A DNA stretch of 64,000 nt, taken from Trebonia sp963785645. Its GTDB lineage: Bacteria > Actinomycetota > Actinomycetes > Streptosporangiales > Streptosporangiaceae. This document shows, piece after piece, positions 17,680 through 26,440 of this stretch (positions are counted from its first letter, which is position 1; every line of letters begins with the position of its first letter). The stretch spans positions 682,001 through 746,000 of the forward strand of contig CAWAWG010000003.1 of NCBI GenBank assembly GCA_963785645.1. Direction: 5' to 3'. A program made the position numbers and the translations under genes. The notes beneath the pieces are model-generated. The model was not told the origin of the DNA. It worked only from the letters and a program-made list of their open reading frames with translations, and did no database searches.

Positions 17680-18406
17680 GGGCGCGACGGCACCGCGCGG
17701 CCCGGAGAGCGCGCTGGCGGGCAGCCGGTCGGTGCTGCGCGCCCTGGAGATCCTGGAGCTGCTGGCCGGCCAGGACGCGCCGATGAGCCTGGCCGGCATC
17801 GCCAAGGAAATGGGCATACCCAAGACGAGCTGCCTGGGCGTGCTGCGCGCACTCAGCGCCCGCGGGTTCACCCGGCAGGACGCCGCCGGCGGGTACGGCC
17901 TGGGGGTGCGCAGTTTCGAGGTCGGCGCCGCCTACCTGCGCACCATGACGCCGACCCGGGCCGTGGCCGGGGAGCTGCGGGGGCTGACCGGGGACCTGGG
18001 CATGACCTCGCACTTCGCCGTCCTGGACGGCGAGGAGGTGATCTACCTGGCTAAGCACGACCCGCCTGGCAGCGGCATCCGGCTGGCCAGCGCGCTCGGT
18101 GCCCGGCTGCCCGCCGCGACCACCGCGGTGGGCAAGGCCCAGCTCGCCTTCGCCGCGCCGGCCGGGGACGTCGCCCTCGCTGAGGTGCGCGCCCGCGGCT
18201 ACGCCGTGGACGACGGCATCACGGCGGCCGGCATCCGCTGCGTGGCCGCCCCTGTCTTCGACGTCCGGGGCTGCTGCGGCGCGGTCGGCGTGAGCTACCT
18301 GGCGCAGGAGGGGGCGCCGGCCACCGAGGTCGGCGGTGCCGTCGTGGCCGCGGCCCGGCGGGCCAGCGCGGAGCTGGGCGGCCAGTGGCCGGCCGGGGAG
18401 GCGTGA
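17666..18406 (+). CDS. IclR family transcriptional regulator
   Basis: 246 residues. The N-terminal winged HTH (SVLRALEILELLAGQDAPMS, IAKEMGIPKTSCLGVLRALS, residues ~20-85) is followed by the IclR effector domain (LARLPAATTAVGKAQLAF, GITAAGIRCVAAPVFD). IclR proteins sense a small acid or aromatic ligand and control the adjacent catabolic operon. The gene overlaps the permease end and its TGA overlaps the ATG of the next gene (TGATG), so it is inside the operon and probably autoregulates through the palindrome at 16222-16239. Confidence 0.9.
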   Translation: MPHGEGATAPRGPESALAGSRSVLRALEILELLAGQDAPMSLAGIAKEMGIPKTSCLGVLRALSARGFTRQDAAGGYGLGVRSFEVGAAYLRTMTPTRAVAGELRGLTGDLGMTSHFAVLDGEEVIYLAKHDPPGSGIRLASALGARLPAATTAVGKAQLAFAAPAGDVALAEVRARGYAVDDGITAAGIRCVAAPVFDVRGCCGAVGVSYLAQEGAPATEVGGAVVAAARRASAELGGQWPAGEA

Positions 18407-19395
18407 TGAAGGTACGGGCGCTGCTGCTTGAGCGCGACCGGTCGCTGCGACTCGGCGAGCGCGAGCTGCCCGAGCCGGGCCCGGGTGAGCTGCTGGTAGA
18501 GGTGGACTGGGCCGGGGTGTGCGGGTCTGACCTGCACGTGCTGCGCAGCGGGGACTGGGTCACCGACTGGCCGGCCACCCTCGGCCACGAGGTAACCGGG
18601 CGGGTCGCCGTCAGCCCGGGCGGGGAACTGACCGCCGGCACCCGCGTCGTGGTGGATTCCCGGGTACCGTGCGAGGCGTGCCCGGGCTGCGCCGCCGGCC
18701 CCCACCGGTGCGAGCGCCTGGCATGGTTCGGCGAGGCGTGCCCCGGCGGGTTCGCCAGCCACGTGCTGGTGCCCGCCCGCCGGGTCGCCGTCTGCCCGGC
18801 GGGCCTCGAGGCGGCCATCGCGGTGCTGGCCGAGCCGCTGGCGGTAGCCATGCACGCGGTCGCCCGCGCCAGCCTGACCGAGCCGGAACAGGTCACGATC
18901 ATCGGGTACGGGCCGGTCGGCGCACTGGTGCACCTGGAGATCGCGCGCCGCTGGCCGGGGACGGCCGTAACCGTCGCGGAACCAGTCGCGGCGCGCCGCC
19001 AGCTCGCCGCCGCCCTCAGCGCCGGCCTGGCGGCATCGGCTACGGAAAGCAGGCAGCCGGCCCGGCTCGTGGTGGACGCGGCGGGCTACCCCGGCTCGCT
19101 GCGAGACTCCGTCGCGGGCTGCGCCCGCGGCGGGACCGTGCTGGTAGTCGCGCTGGGCCACCAGCCGGAGCCGCTGCTGCCGGCCGAGCTGGCCGAGCGG
19201 GAGCTGACCCTGGCCGGCAGCAACGGTTTCGCCGGCGAGCTCAGCCAGGCGGTCGCCGTCCTGGCCGCAGATCCGGACCGGTACCGGCCCCTGGTCACCG
19301 AGGCCATCACGCTCGAAGAGGCGCCGCGGCGGCTCCGCGAGCTGCTCACCGAACCCGCCGCGGGCAAGGTGGTGATCGGTCCGTCATGCGGCTAG
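18406..19395 (+). CDS. Zinc-dependent medium-chain dehydrogenase (alcohol/polyol type)
   Basis: 329 residues from ATG 18406. It has catalytic-zinc motif GVCGSDLHVL, GHEVTG, and four structural-zinc cysteines in CEACPGCAAGPHRC. The Rossmann part begins near VTIIGYGPVGALVHLEIA. It oxidises an alcohol with NAD(P)+; family members act on threonine, sorbitol and related alcohols. The glycine pattern GYGPVG lacks one usual glycine. Overlaps on both sides (TGATG with the regulator, 10 bp with the aminotransferase) place it firmly in the operon. Confidence 0.87.
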   Translation: MKVRALLLERDRSLRLGERELPEPGPGELLVEVDWAGVCGSDLHVLRSGDWVTDWPATLGHEVTGRVAVSPGGELTAGTRVVVDSRVPCEACPGCAAGPHRCERLAWFGEACPGGFASHVLVPARRVAVCPAGLEAAIAVLAEPLAVAMHAVARASLTEPEQVTIIGYGPVGALVHLEIARRWPGTAVTVAEPVAARRQLAAALSAGLAASATESRQPARLVVDAAGYPGSLRDSVAGCARGGTVLVVALGHQPEPLLPAELAERELTLAGSNGFAGELSQAVAVLAADPDRYRPLVTEAITLEEAPRRLRELLTEPAAGKVVIGPSCG

Positions 19396-20447
19396 CCAAG
19401 ATCGCCGAGGAGCGGTTGCTTGGCGTCCCCGGTTACTCCCCCGGCCGACCGAGCCCGGGCCTGGCGGCGGGCAAGCTGTCGTCCAATGAGGCCCCGCTCG
19501 GCCCGCCGCCGTCGGTCCGGGCCGCGGTGGCGGAACAGGCCGCTCAGATGGCCCGCTACCCGGACGAGACACTGGCGCTGGCGGCGGTGGCCGCGGAGGC
19601 CGGCGTGGACCCGGCCCGGATACTGCTCACCAACGGCAGCGACGAGCTGTGCTACCTGATCGCCACCGTGTTCCTCAGCCCGGGCAAGACCGCGGTGGTG
19701 GGCGATCCCTGCTACCAGATCGACGCCACGGCCAGCCTGCTGGCCGGCGCCGCGCTCCGGCGGGTGCCGCTGCACGACGGCCGGCATGACATCGGCGCGA
19801 TGGCCGAGGCGGCGGACGGCGCCGCCGTGGTGTGGCTGCCGTCTCCGCACAACCCGACCGGCGCCGCGGCCCGGCCCGGCGACCTGGAGACCCTGCTCAG
19901 CCAGGTGCCCGAGGACTGCCTGGTAGTGCTGGACGAGGCTTACCGCGCTTTCGCGGACCCGGACTCGCGGCCCGACGTGGCCGCGCTGCTTGACCTCCAT
20001 CCGAACCTGCTCGTCCAGCGGACGCTGTCCAAGGACTGGGCGCTGGCCGGGCTGCGGGCCGGCTACGGGCTTGGCGCACCGGAGCTGATGACGGCGCTGC
20101 GCCGGGTCCGGCCCCCGTTCAGCGTCAACGCGATGGCCCTGGCCGCCGTCGAGGCCGCGGCCAGGGCGCCGGCGTGGCGGGCGATGGCGGTGGCCAGGGT
20201 CCGGGAGGAACGCGCGAAGCTGGAGGCCGAGCTGGCCCGGCTCGGCGTCGAGCACGTCCCCAGCCAGGCCAACTTCGTGACCGCGCGGCTCGACCCGGCC
20301 CGGGTGGCTCCGGCGCTGGCCGGGTCCGGGCTGGTCGTGCGGTCCGGTGACGACCTCGGCCTGCCCGGGTGGGTACGGATCAGCATCGGCTGGGCCCCGC
20401 AGATGGCGCAGCTCCGCGGCGTGCTTCGCACGCTGCTGACCACATGA
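19386..20447 (+). CDS. HisC-like PLP-dependent aminotransferase (class I/II)
   Basis: 353 residues. KLSSNEAPLGPPPSV at the N-terminus and PSPHNPTGA, VLDEAYRAF and TLSKDWALAGLRAGYG (PLP lysine in SK) are the hallmarks of histidinol-phosphate/aromatic aminotransferases. It is not beside other histidine-biosynthesis genes. It sits directly before a HisD-like dehydrogenase in a permease-led, IclR-regulated operon, so a catabolic or specialised transamination is more likely than biosynthesis. It starts 10 bp inside the previous gene. Confidence 0.88.
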   Translation: MRLAKIAEERLLGVPGYSPGRPSPGLAAGKLSSNEAPLGPPPSVRAAVAEQAAQMARYPDETLALAAVAAEAGVDPARILLTNGSDELCYLIATVFLSPGKTAVVGDPCYQIDATASLLAGAALRRVPLHDGRHDIGAMAEAADGAAVVWLPSPHNPTGAAARPGDLETLLSQVPEDCLVVLDEAYRAFADPDSRPDVAALLDLHPNLLVQRTLSKDWALAGLRAGYGLGAPELMTALRRVRPPFSVNAMALAAVEAAARAPAWRAMAVARVREERAKLEAELARLGVEHVPSQANFVTARLDPARVAPALAGSGLVVRSGDDLGLPGWVRISIGWAPQMAQLRGVLRTLLTT

Positions 20448-20468
20448 GCGATGAGTAAGGAGAGCACG

Positions 20469-21803
20469 ATGACGAATCACGGACCTATCCGGATTATCGG
20501 GCAGTGGGACAAGCTCGGCAAGGACGAACGGGCGCGTGCCGTCAGCCGGGGCCTGGACAAGATCTTCGATCCCGGGCTGCGGTCCAGCATCGCCGCCCTG
20601 GTCGAGGATGTCCGGGACCGCGGTGACGCGGCCCTGGTGGACGCGCTGGCCAAGTTCGACGGCTGCGAGGTGGACGCCGCGGGGCTGCGCGTCACCGACG
20701 GCGAGATCGAGCAGGCCCGGGCAGGAGTGGATCCCGGGCTGCTCGCCGCCATCCGCGACGGCATCGACCACGTGCGGCGGTTCAACGAGCAGGTCGCCGC
20801 GCGGGGCGACTGGAGCTTCGAGAGCGAGCCCGGCCTGACCGTCGGCGAGAAGGTGACCCCGATTACCAGCGCCGGCTTGTTCGTGCCGAGCGGCAAGGGC
20901 TCCTACCCCTCGGTCCTGGTCCAGCTCGGCACGCCCGCCGTGGTCGCCGGGGTGCCGGAGATCGCCGTCGCGGTACCGCCGGTTCCCGGCTCCGCGGGCG
21001 AGGTCGACCCGGCGGTGCTGGTGGTGGCGGCTGAGCTGGGCATCCGGGAGGTGTTCCGCACGAACGGGCCGGCCGGGGTCGCCGCGCTGGCCTTCGGCAC
21101 CGAGTCGGTGCCGCGGGTGCGCAAGATCGTCGGACCCGGCAGCCCGGCGGTGACCTGCGCCCAGGTCGAGGTGCAGCGCCACGGCACGGTGACGAGCATG
21201 CTCATGGGCCCCAGCGAGAGCCTGATCATCGCCGACGACAGCGCCGACCCCGTGCTGCTGGCCGCCGACCTGCTCAACGAGGCCGAACACGGCCCGGATT
21301 CCTCCAGCGTCCTGGTCACCGACAGCGAGCCGCTGCTGGCCGCGGTGCAGGGGCACGTCGCGGAGCAGATGGCCGCGCTGCCCGAGCCGCGCCGTGGTTA
21401 CGCGGCGATCGCCCTCGGCACCAACGGCGGCGCCTTCCTGGTCCGGGACATGGCCGAGGCCGCCGAGGTAGCCGACGCCTACGCGCCCGAGCACATGCAG
21501 ATCGCGGTCCGCGATCCCGACGGCCTCATGGCCCGGCTGCACAACGCCGGGGAGATCCTCATCGGCCAGCAGACCACGATCTCCGCTGCCAATTTCATCA
21601 TCGGCTGCCCAGCCGCGCTGCCTACCAGCGGCTTCGCCCGGGTCAGCGGCGGGATCACGGCCGACGCCTTCCGCAAGCGCACCGCGGTCGCCCGCGCGGA
21701 CAGCCGGGCGCTGCGCCGGATGAGCGACTCGATCGTGTCCTTCACCAGCCACGAGGGCTTCCCCGCGCACGAGGCCGCGGTCCGGATCAGGATGAGTCGG
21801 TGA
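20469..21803 (+). CDS. Histidinol dehydrogenase-superfamily protein (HisD-like) with altered metal site
   Basis: 444 residues from ATG 20469, chosen over 20451 because AAGGAG at 20457-20462 is correctly spaced. HisD signatures: AALAFGTESVPRVRKIVGPG, GPSESLIIAD, and the catalytic pair in APEHMQI. Compared with E. coli HisD from memory, the zinc ligand Gln259 is Glu (LLNEAEHG), Asp360 is Asn (SAANFIIG) and substrate His367 is Ala, while His262, His419 and Glu326/His327 are kept. This points to a paralogue acting on another amino- or sulfo-alcohol, as in HpsN-type relatives, rather than histidine biosynthesis. Confidence 0.85.
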   Translation: MTNHGPIRIIGQWDKLGKDERARAVSRGLDKIFDPGLRSSIAALVEDVRDRGDAALVDALAKFDGCEVDAAGLRVTDGEIEQARAGVDPGLLAAIRDGIDHVRRFNEQVAARGDWSFESEPGLTVGEKVTPITSAGLFVPSGKGSYPSVLVQLGTPAVVAGVPEIAVAVPPVPGSAGEVDPAVLVVAAELGIREVFRTNGPAGVAALAFGTESVPRVRKIVGPGSPAVTCAQVEVQRHGTVTSMLMGPSESLIIADDSADPVLLAADLLNEAEHGPDSSSVLVTDSEPLLAAVQGHVAEQMAALPEPRRGYAAIALGTNGGAFLVRDMAEAAEVADAYAPEHMQIAVRDPDGLMARLHNAGEILIGQQTTISAANFIIGCPAALPTSGFARVSGGITADAFRKRTAVARADSRALRRMSDSIVSFTSHEGFPAHEAAVRIRMSR

Positions 21804-21907
21804 GCTGCGAAACGGTAGACCTGAGGCCGCCGGGGACCGCCCTGGCGGATGCGGCCGCGACGGCGCGCCGGCAGGCCGCGGCACTGCCGGCCGGGGACCT
21901 GGAGTGA
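21800..21907 (+). CDS. 35-residue micro-ORF bridging HisD-like and kinase genes (hypothetical)
   Basis: GTG at 21800 overlaps the HisD-like stop as GTGA, and its own TGA (21905-21907) overlaps the GTG start of the kinase gene, again as GTGA. The peptide begins MSCETVDLRPPGTALADAA and is Ala-rich with no domain. The overlap at both ends argues that ribosomes traverse it. It may be a translational relay or a truncated gene. Existence as a stable protein is unproven. Confidence 0.4.
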   Translation: MSCETVDLRPPGTALADAAATARRQAAALPAGDLE

Positions 21908-23160
21908 CGAAGGCGGGGGCGGTCACGGCGGCTGGTATCCGGGCGATGGTCGCGGCTGGTGACCGCGACGGCGCGGCGGCCGGCGCCGCGCAGCTCATCG
22001 CCGGTACCTTCGGCATGGCGGTGGCCGGGGTCGAGCTGACCGTGGACGAGTACAGCCTCAACTCGGTCAGCGGCCGGGTCCGTTTCGCCGACGGGCGCAC
22101 CGAGTTCTTCAAGTTCCACGCCGAGGAAGGCGAAGAGGACACGGTCGCCGAGTACTACCGGGCAAAGCTGCTGGCCGAGGCCGGGCTGCCGGTGGACGTG
22201 CCGTTGCGGGTGGCGACCGAGCCAGGCCGCCAGATCGCACTGTATGAGCTGCGCCCGCAGCCCCGGCTGGCCGATGTCTGCGTCGGCCTGGAGCGGACCG
22301 ACGGACCCGGTGCCCGGCTCAGCCCGGAACTGGCCGCCGCGCGGCGGGCCCTGGACGCCGTCATCGGCTCGGTCATGGTCGCCACGCTCCGCCCGCCGGC
22401 CGCGTCGTCGGCCGCCGCCTCGATCCACCAGCTCTTTCACCACCGGCTGACCGGCGGGACGGGCGTGTTTCCCGGCGGGCGCTACCGGTCCTGGTACGCG
22501 GGTGACCCGGCGTTCGACGCGGTCGCCGACCGCCGGTTCCGGCTGAACGGCGTGACCTACGCGCTGACCCCGCGCCAGCTCGCCGAGCGGGCGGCGGAGT
22601 TGCTTGACCCGCGCGAGCTGGCCGCGCTGCCGGTGGTCACCGCGCACGGCGATGACCATCAGGGCAACGTATGGGTCATGGACGGTCCCGAGCTGCGGCT
22701 GTTCGACCCGGCGTTCGGCTCCGACGACATCCCCGCCCTGCTCGCACCGGTCAAGGCCACCTACCACAACGTCCTCGCCCACCCGTTCTGGCTGTACCAC
22801 CCCGGCGAGGCCGCCAGCATGGCCGGCCTGTCCGTCCACGACGACGGGGATGTCGTGTCCGTGGAGTTCGCCGGGCCGGTCAGCGATCTGCGCCGGCAGA
22901 TCCTGGACAGCGTGGCCGAGCTGGCCTGGGCTCCGCTGCTGGCCGCCCTGGCCAGGCGCGGGGAGCTGCCCGGCCACTGGCGGCAGATCGTGCGGGCCGC
23001 GCTGTTCTGCTGCCCGCTGCTGGTCACCAACCTGCTGTCGCCCGCCCGCCCGGCCCCGGTCCGGCTGCTGGGCCTGGCCCAGGCAGTGGCGGCGGGCAGC
23101 GAACCGGAGCACGGAACGGATCCGCTGGCCCGCATGCTGGACGAGGTGACCCCGGCATGA
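21904..23160 (+). CDS. Kinase-fold phosphotransferase (APH-like small-molecule kinase)
   Basis: 418 residues from GTG 21904. Protein-kinase-like fold residues are present: ATP-binding Lys70 in FFKFHAEEG, an acidic helix AEYYRAKLLAEAGL, the catalytic loop HGDDHQGN (His248-Asn255, base Asp250) and the metal Asp268 in LFDPAFG. Relatives phosphorylate aminoglycosides, choline, homoserine or methylthioribose. In this operon it probably phosphorylates a pathway intermediate or the imported substrate. Its stop overlaps the next start (ATGA). No close named family is recognised, so the substrate is open. Confidence 0.72.
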   Translation: MTKAGAVTAAGIRAMVAAGDRDGAAAGAAQLIAGTFGMAVAGVELTVDEYSLNSVSGRVRFADGRTEFFKFHAEEGEEDTVAEYYRAKLLAEAGLPVDVPLRVATEPGRQIALYELRPQPRLADVCVGLERTDGPGARLSPELAAARRALDAVIGSVMVATLRPPAASSAAASIHQLFHHRLTGGTGVFPGGRYRSWYAGDPAFDAVADRRFRLNGVTYALTPRQLAERAAELLDPRELAALPVVTAHGDDHQGNVWVMDGPELRLFDPAFGSDDIPALLAPVKATYHNVLAHPFWLYHPGEAASMAGLSVHDDGDVVSVEFAGPVSDLRRQILDSVAELAWAPLLAALARRGELPGHWRQIVRAALFCCPLLVTNLLSPARPAPVRLLGLAQAVAAGSEPEHGTDPLARMLDEVTPA

Positions 23161-24401
23161 AGCCGTCAGAAGTGCTCGCCCTCCTGCGCCCGGCGGTGCC
23201 GGAGCTGGACCCGGTGCGGCGCCGGCTAGCCCGCTGTCACAGCATCCCCGAGCTGCGCCGCGAGGCCCGCCGGGTACTGCCTCGGTCGGTGTTCGACTAT
23301 GTCGACGGTGGTGCCGACGAGGAGCTGAGCCTGGCCGGCAACACGGCGGCGTTCCGCTCGTTCGCTTTCCTCCCCCGCGCCCTGCGGGACGTGTCGGAGC
23401 CGAGCCTGGCCACTCACGTGCTGGGCAGCGACCTGGCCGCGCCGTTCGGGCTCGCGCCGACCGGCTACGGACGGATGATCCACCCGGCCGGGGAGGCCGC
23501 CGCCGCGCGGGCCGCCTCGGCCGGGCCGGTACCGTACGCGCTGTCTACGGTGGGCACGACCACGATCGAGGAGACCGGCGCAACCGGCCACCCCGCCTGG
23601 TGGTTCCAGCTCTACGTGCTGCGTGACCGGGCCCTGACCTGGTCGCTGATGGACCGGGCGGCCGCGAACGGGGCCGGGGTACTGGCCGTCGCGGTGGACA
23701 CCGCGGTTGCCGGGCAGCGGCTGCGTGACCTGCGGCACGGCTTCACGATCCCGCCCAGCATCCGGCTGGCGACCCTCGCGGACATCGCGGTGCACCTGCC
23801 GTACTGGTCGAAGATGGTGGCCAGCCCCGCGCTGGGCTTCGCCAACATCACGCCCGACGGCCGGGAAGGCGGCGCTACCATCGCGGGCATCTCTGGCCTG
23901 TTCGACCCGTCGGTGACCTGGGAGGATCTTGCCGTGATACGGGCCCGCTGGCAGGGCCGGCTGCTGGTCAAGGGGCCGCTCGGGCCGGCCGACGCGCGGC
24001 GCGCCGTCGAGCTGGGCGCAGACGGCGTGTACCTGTCCAACCACGGGGGGCGCCAGCTCGACCGGGCGCTGGCCCCGCTGCACCTGGTCCGGCCGGTCCG
24101 CGAGGCACTGGGCGGCGACCCGGTCATCGTGGTGGACTCCGGCATCAGGCACGGTTCGGATATCGCGGTCGCGCTGGCCTGCGGCGCCGACCTGTGCATG
24201 GTGGGCCGGGCCTACCTCTACGGCCTGGCGGCCGGCGGCGAGGCCGGGGTGCGGCACGCCATCGAGCTGCTCGCCAGCGAACTGCGGCGGACCATGCAAC
24301 TGTGCGGAGTGACCAGCGTGCCGGCCCTGCGCGCGGCCGACGACATCGTGGTGCCGCACATCCGCGCCACCGAATCCACCCGGCAAGGGAGACAGCCGTG
24401 A
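23157..24401 (+). CDS. FMN-dependent alpha-hydroxy-acid dehydrogenase/oxidase
   Basis: 414 residues. It has the FMN-barrel family pattern: VFDYVDGGADEELSL near the N-terminus, LAPTGYGRMIHPAGE, WFQLYVLRDR, VKGPLGPADARRAVELGAD, the catalytic SNHGGRQLD, and the phosphate loop VDSGIRHGSDIAVALACGAD. It oxidises a 2-hydroxy acid (lactate, mandelate, imidazole-lactate type) to the 2-oxo acid. Beside an aminotransferase this fits interconversion of hydroxy, oxo and amino acids. Four-base overlaps join it to both neighbours. Confidence 0.9.
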   Translation: MKPSEVLALLRPAVPELDPVRRRLARCHSIPELRREARRVLPRSVFDYVDGGADEELSLAGNTAAFRSFAFLPRALRDVSEPSLATHVLGSDLAAPFGLAPTGYGRMIHPAGEAAAARAASAGPVPYALSTVGTTTIEETGATGHPAWWFQLYVLRDRALTWSLMDRAAANGAGVLAVAVDTAVAGQRLRDLRHGFTIPPSIRLATLADIAVHLPYWSKMVASPALGFANITPDGREGGATIAGISGLFDPSVTWEDLAVIRARWQGRLLVKGPLGPADARRAVELGADGVYLSNHGGRQLDRALAPLHLVRPVREALGGDPVIVVDSGIRHGSDIAVALACGADLCMVGRAYLYGLAAGGEAGVRHAIELLASELRRTMQLCGVTSVPALRAADDIVVPHIRATESTRQGRQP

Positions 24402-25150
24402 CCGCGACCACCCCGCCCGTGACCGCCCCGCCCCGGCGGATCCTGATCTCCGGCGGCACGAGCGGCATCGGGTACGCCTGCGCCGCCCACCTGGCCGCGC
24501 GCGGTGACCGGGTCTGGGTGCTCGGCTCCGCCGGGCCCGGCGTGGCCGCCGCAACGGCGGTACTGCCGCTCGCCGGCGGCAGTGCCTGCGATGTGAGCGA
24601 CGCCGGCGAGGTCCAGACCGCGTTCACCGACGCCCTGGCCGCCCTCGGCGGACTGGACGGGGTATTCGTGAACGCCGGCATCGACGGCCTGGCCGTACCC
24701 GCCGCGGACCTGGATGCCCAGCATTTCCGCCGGGTGCTCGACGTCAATGTCATCGGCGCGTTCCTGGTCGCCCAGGCCGCGCTGAAAACCCTCACCAGGC
24801 CGGGGTCCATCGTCTTGAACGCATCCGTCAACGCCCTGCGCCCGGAACGCCTCTTCCTCGACTACAACGCCAGCAAGGCCGCCGTGGTCAGCATGGCCAA
24901 GACGATCGCGCTGGAAGAAAGCGGCCAGGGCATCACCATCACAGCGCTGTGCCCCGGCTACTTCCCCACCCGCATGACCGCGGGCTACCTCGCCGACGAG
25001 GACATCCGCGCCGAGATCACCCGCGGCATCCCCGCCGGCCGCACCGGCGATCTTACGGAGATAGCCCAGGTCGTCGACTTCCTGCTCAGCCCCGCCGCCG
25101 CCTTCATGACCGGTAGCGTCATCTCCCTCGACGGCGGCTCCAGCATCTGA
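24398..25150 (+). CDS. Short-chain dehydrogenase/reductase
   Basis: 250 residues from GTG 24398 (GTGA overlap with the previous stop). Cofactor motif GGTSGIGYA, NAG motif VNAGIDG, catalytic YNASKAA and C-terminal SVISLDGGSSI are intact, so it is a classical NAD(P)-dependent SDR. Last gene of the nine-frame operon that starts at 16255. The substrate is unknown; a hydroxyl/keto step in the same pathway is the natural inference. Confidence 0.88.
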   Translation: MTATTPPVTAPPRRILISGGTSGIGYACAAHLAARGDRVWVLGSAGPGVAAATAVLPLAGGSACDVSDAGEVQTAFTDALAALGGLDGVFVNAGIDGLAVPAADLDAQHFRRVLDVNVIGAFLVAQAALKTLTRPGSIVLNASVNALRPERLFLDYNASKAAVVSMAKTIALEESGQGITITALCPGYFPTRMTAGYLADEDIRAEITRGIPAGRTGDLTEIAQVVDFLLSPAAAFMTGSVISLDGGSSI

Positions 25151-25287
25151 TCCCGGGTCAGTCGACCAGGACGCAACGGTCAGGAACACCCTGGCACTCG
25201 TCCGCGGGCAGCACCCGTCCGCGACGCTCATCTTCGCCAACGGCCGCGACCGGTCACAGCGTTCCGCGGCGGGCCCGCGATTGCGCG

Positions 25288-26046
25288 CTAGGTCAAGCTG
25301 TCGAGCGTTTCCTTCACGGCTGCTTCAGCCCGGCGTCTGAGCATGAGGAGGATCGCCTTGACTTCCTCGTCCGCAGCCTGCGCTGCATCAAGCCGACCAA
25401 GGGCGACCAGGATTGAATGGCGCATGCCGAGTGTCGCGGCAAGGTCACCGTGGGCGCTGGGGTCTGCCTCGGCGAGCTCTCGCCAGGCATCGAGGCCCTC
25501 GTCGTTTGCGGTCAGGGCGTCTTCGAACCGGCCAAGATCTGCCAAGATCTGGCCGCGCAGCACGAGTATGCCGGCCAGCGCGCCGGGCTTGCTGCTGATT
25601 GGGCCAGCAGCGGTGAGCTGCCGGAAGATCTCGATGCTCCCGTCCGCCGAGAGCAGGGCCTCCTCGTACCGTCCCAGTTTGGCCTGGATGGCACTCACCA
25701 GATGCAGCGCGTCGGCGAGGCTAGCTTCGGCACCGGCCTGGCCGGACGCGGCAAGCCGCCGGTAGATCTCTACGCTCTCCACCGCACAGGGCAACGCGTC
25801 GGCAAGCCGGTCGAAGCCAAGCAGCATTCTGCTCTGCTTGACAAGGACCTCAGCCAGAAAGGGATCTATGGACGCTGCAGTGCCGGTGTCGGGCGCGCTC
25901 AGTTGAACCTGCCGGAGCCTGTCCACAGAGGCACTGACCTTGGCGATCTGCCCTGCCTGGAGTTCGCGCGCGGCGTTGCTGGCGCGCTCTGCCTTGTCTT
26001 GCTTGCGCCCGAAAATCCGCCGGAACCTGCCGACAGCCGGTGCCAT
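25288..26046 (-). CDS. Tetratricopeptide-repeat protein
   Basis: 252 residues. At least three degenerate TPR units are visible, such as LLGFDRLADALPCAVESVEI, KLGRYEEALLSADGSIEIFR and DLGRFEDALTANDEGLDAWR, spaced about 40 residues. The N-terminus is basic (RFRRIFGRKQDKAERASNAA), and no signal peptide or catalytic domain is seen. TPR solenoids mediate protein contacts; actinomycetes have many in signalling or conflict proteins. It is isolated between the HisD-type operon and a VOC gene. The 394 bp upstream (26047-26440) hold nothing I can support as a gene. Confidence 0.7.
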   Translation of the reverse strand: MAPAVGRFRRIFGRKQDKAERASNAARELQAGQIAKVSASVDRLRQVQLSAPDTGTAASIDPFLAEVLVKQSRMLLGFDRLADALPCAVESVEIYRRLAASGQAGAEASLADALHLVSAIQAKLGRYEEALLSADGSIEIFRQLTAAGPISSKPGALAGILVLRGQILADLGRFEDALTANDEGLDAWRELAEADPSAHGDLAATLGMRHSILVALGRLDAAQAADEEVKAILLMLRRRAEAAVKETLDSLT

Positions 26047-26440
26047 AGCCCCGCTTCCTTCGCATTAATTCTGTCCTCACCTATCACTGCCTTACCGGGT
26101 CGCACTGCTCGGCGGGCGATGCGGCGAAGCCGGGTGCCGCACCCATGATGAGCGCTCTTACCGAGCGTGCTTGCGTAATTACCATTCAGGGCCGTAAGAG
26201 TGCCCGACCGCCTATATCCGCCACCCACCCATCTGAATCGTCACACGCACCGTGCGTGCCCTTCTATGGCACAGTTGGTTATCAGGACTATTTGAATGCC
26301 GCCCGGCTAGGGCGGTCGCCGTTGGGAGAAGCCCGCCGGGCTGGTCGGCTAGAAGCGGGTGTGGTCTGAGCTTCGCTGGTCGTGGACTTGGCGGGCGCGG
26401 TAGTGGTTGGCGGTCCTGGCCAGGGTTCTCCACGGCGGGG

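Noticed and set aside
19386..21803. Histidine-biosynthesis (hisCD) operon
   Set aside because: There is no hisB/H/A/F/I/E nearby, the context is permease/IclR/catabolic, and HisD metal and substrate residues are changed.
19392..22142. A 916-codon open frame on the minus strand
   Set aside because: It lies antisense to the aminotransferase and HisD-like genes, whose plus-strand products carry conserved motifs. Long antisense frames are a by-product of high GC third positions.
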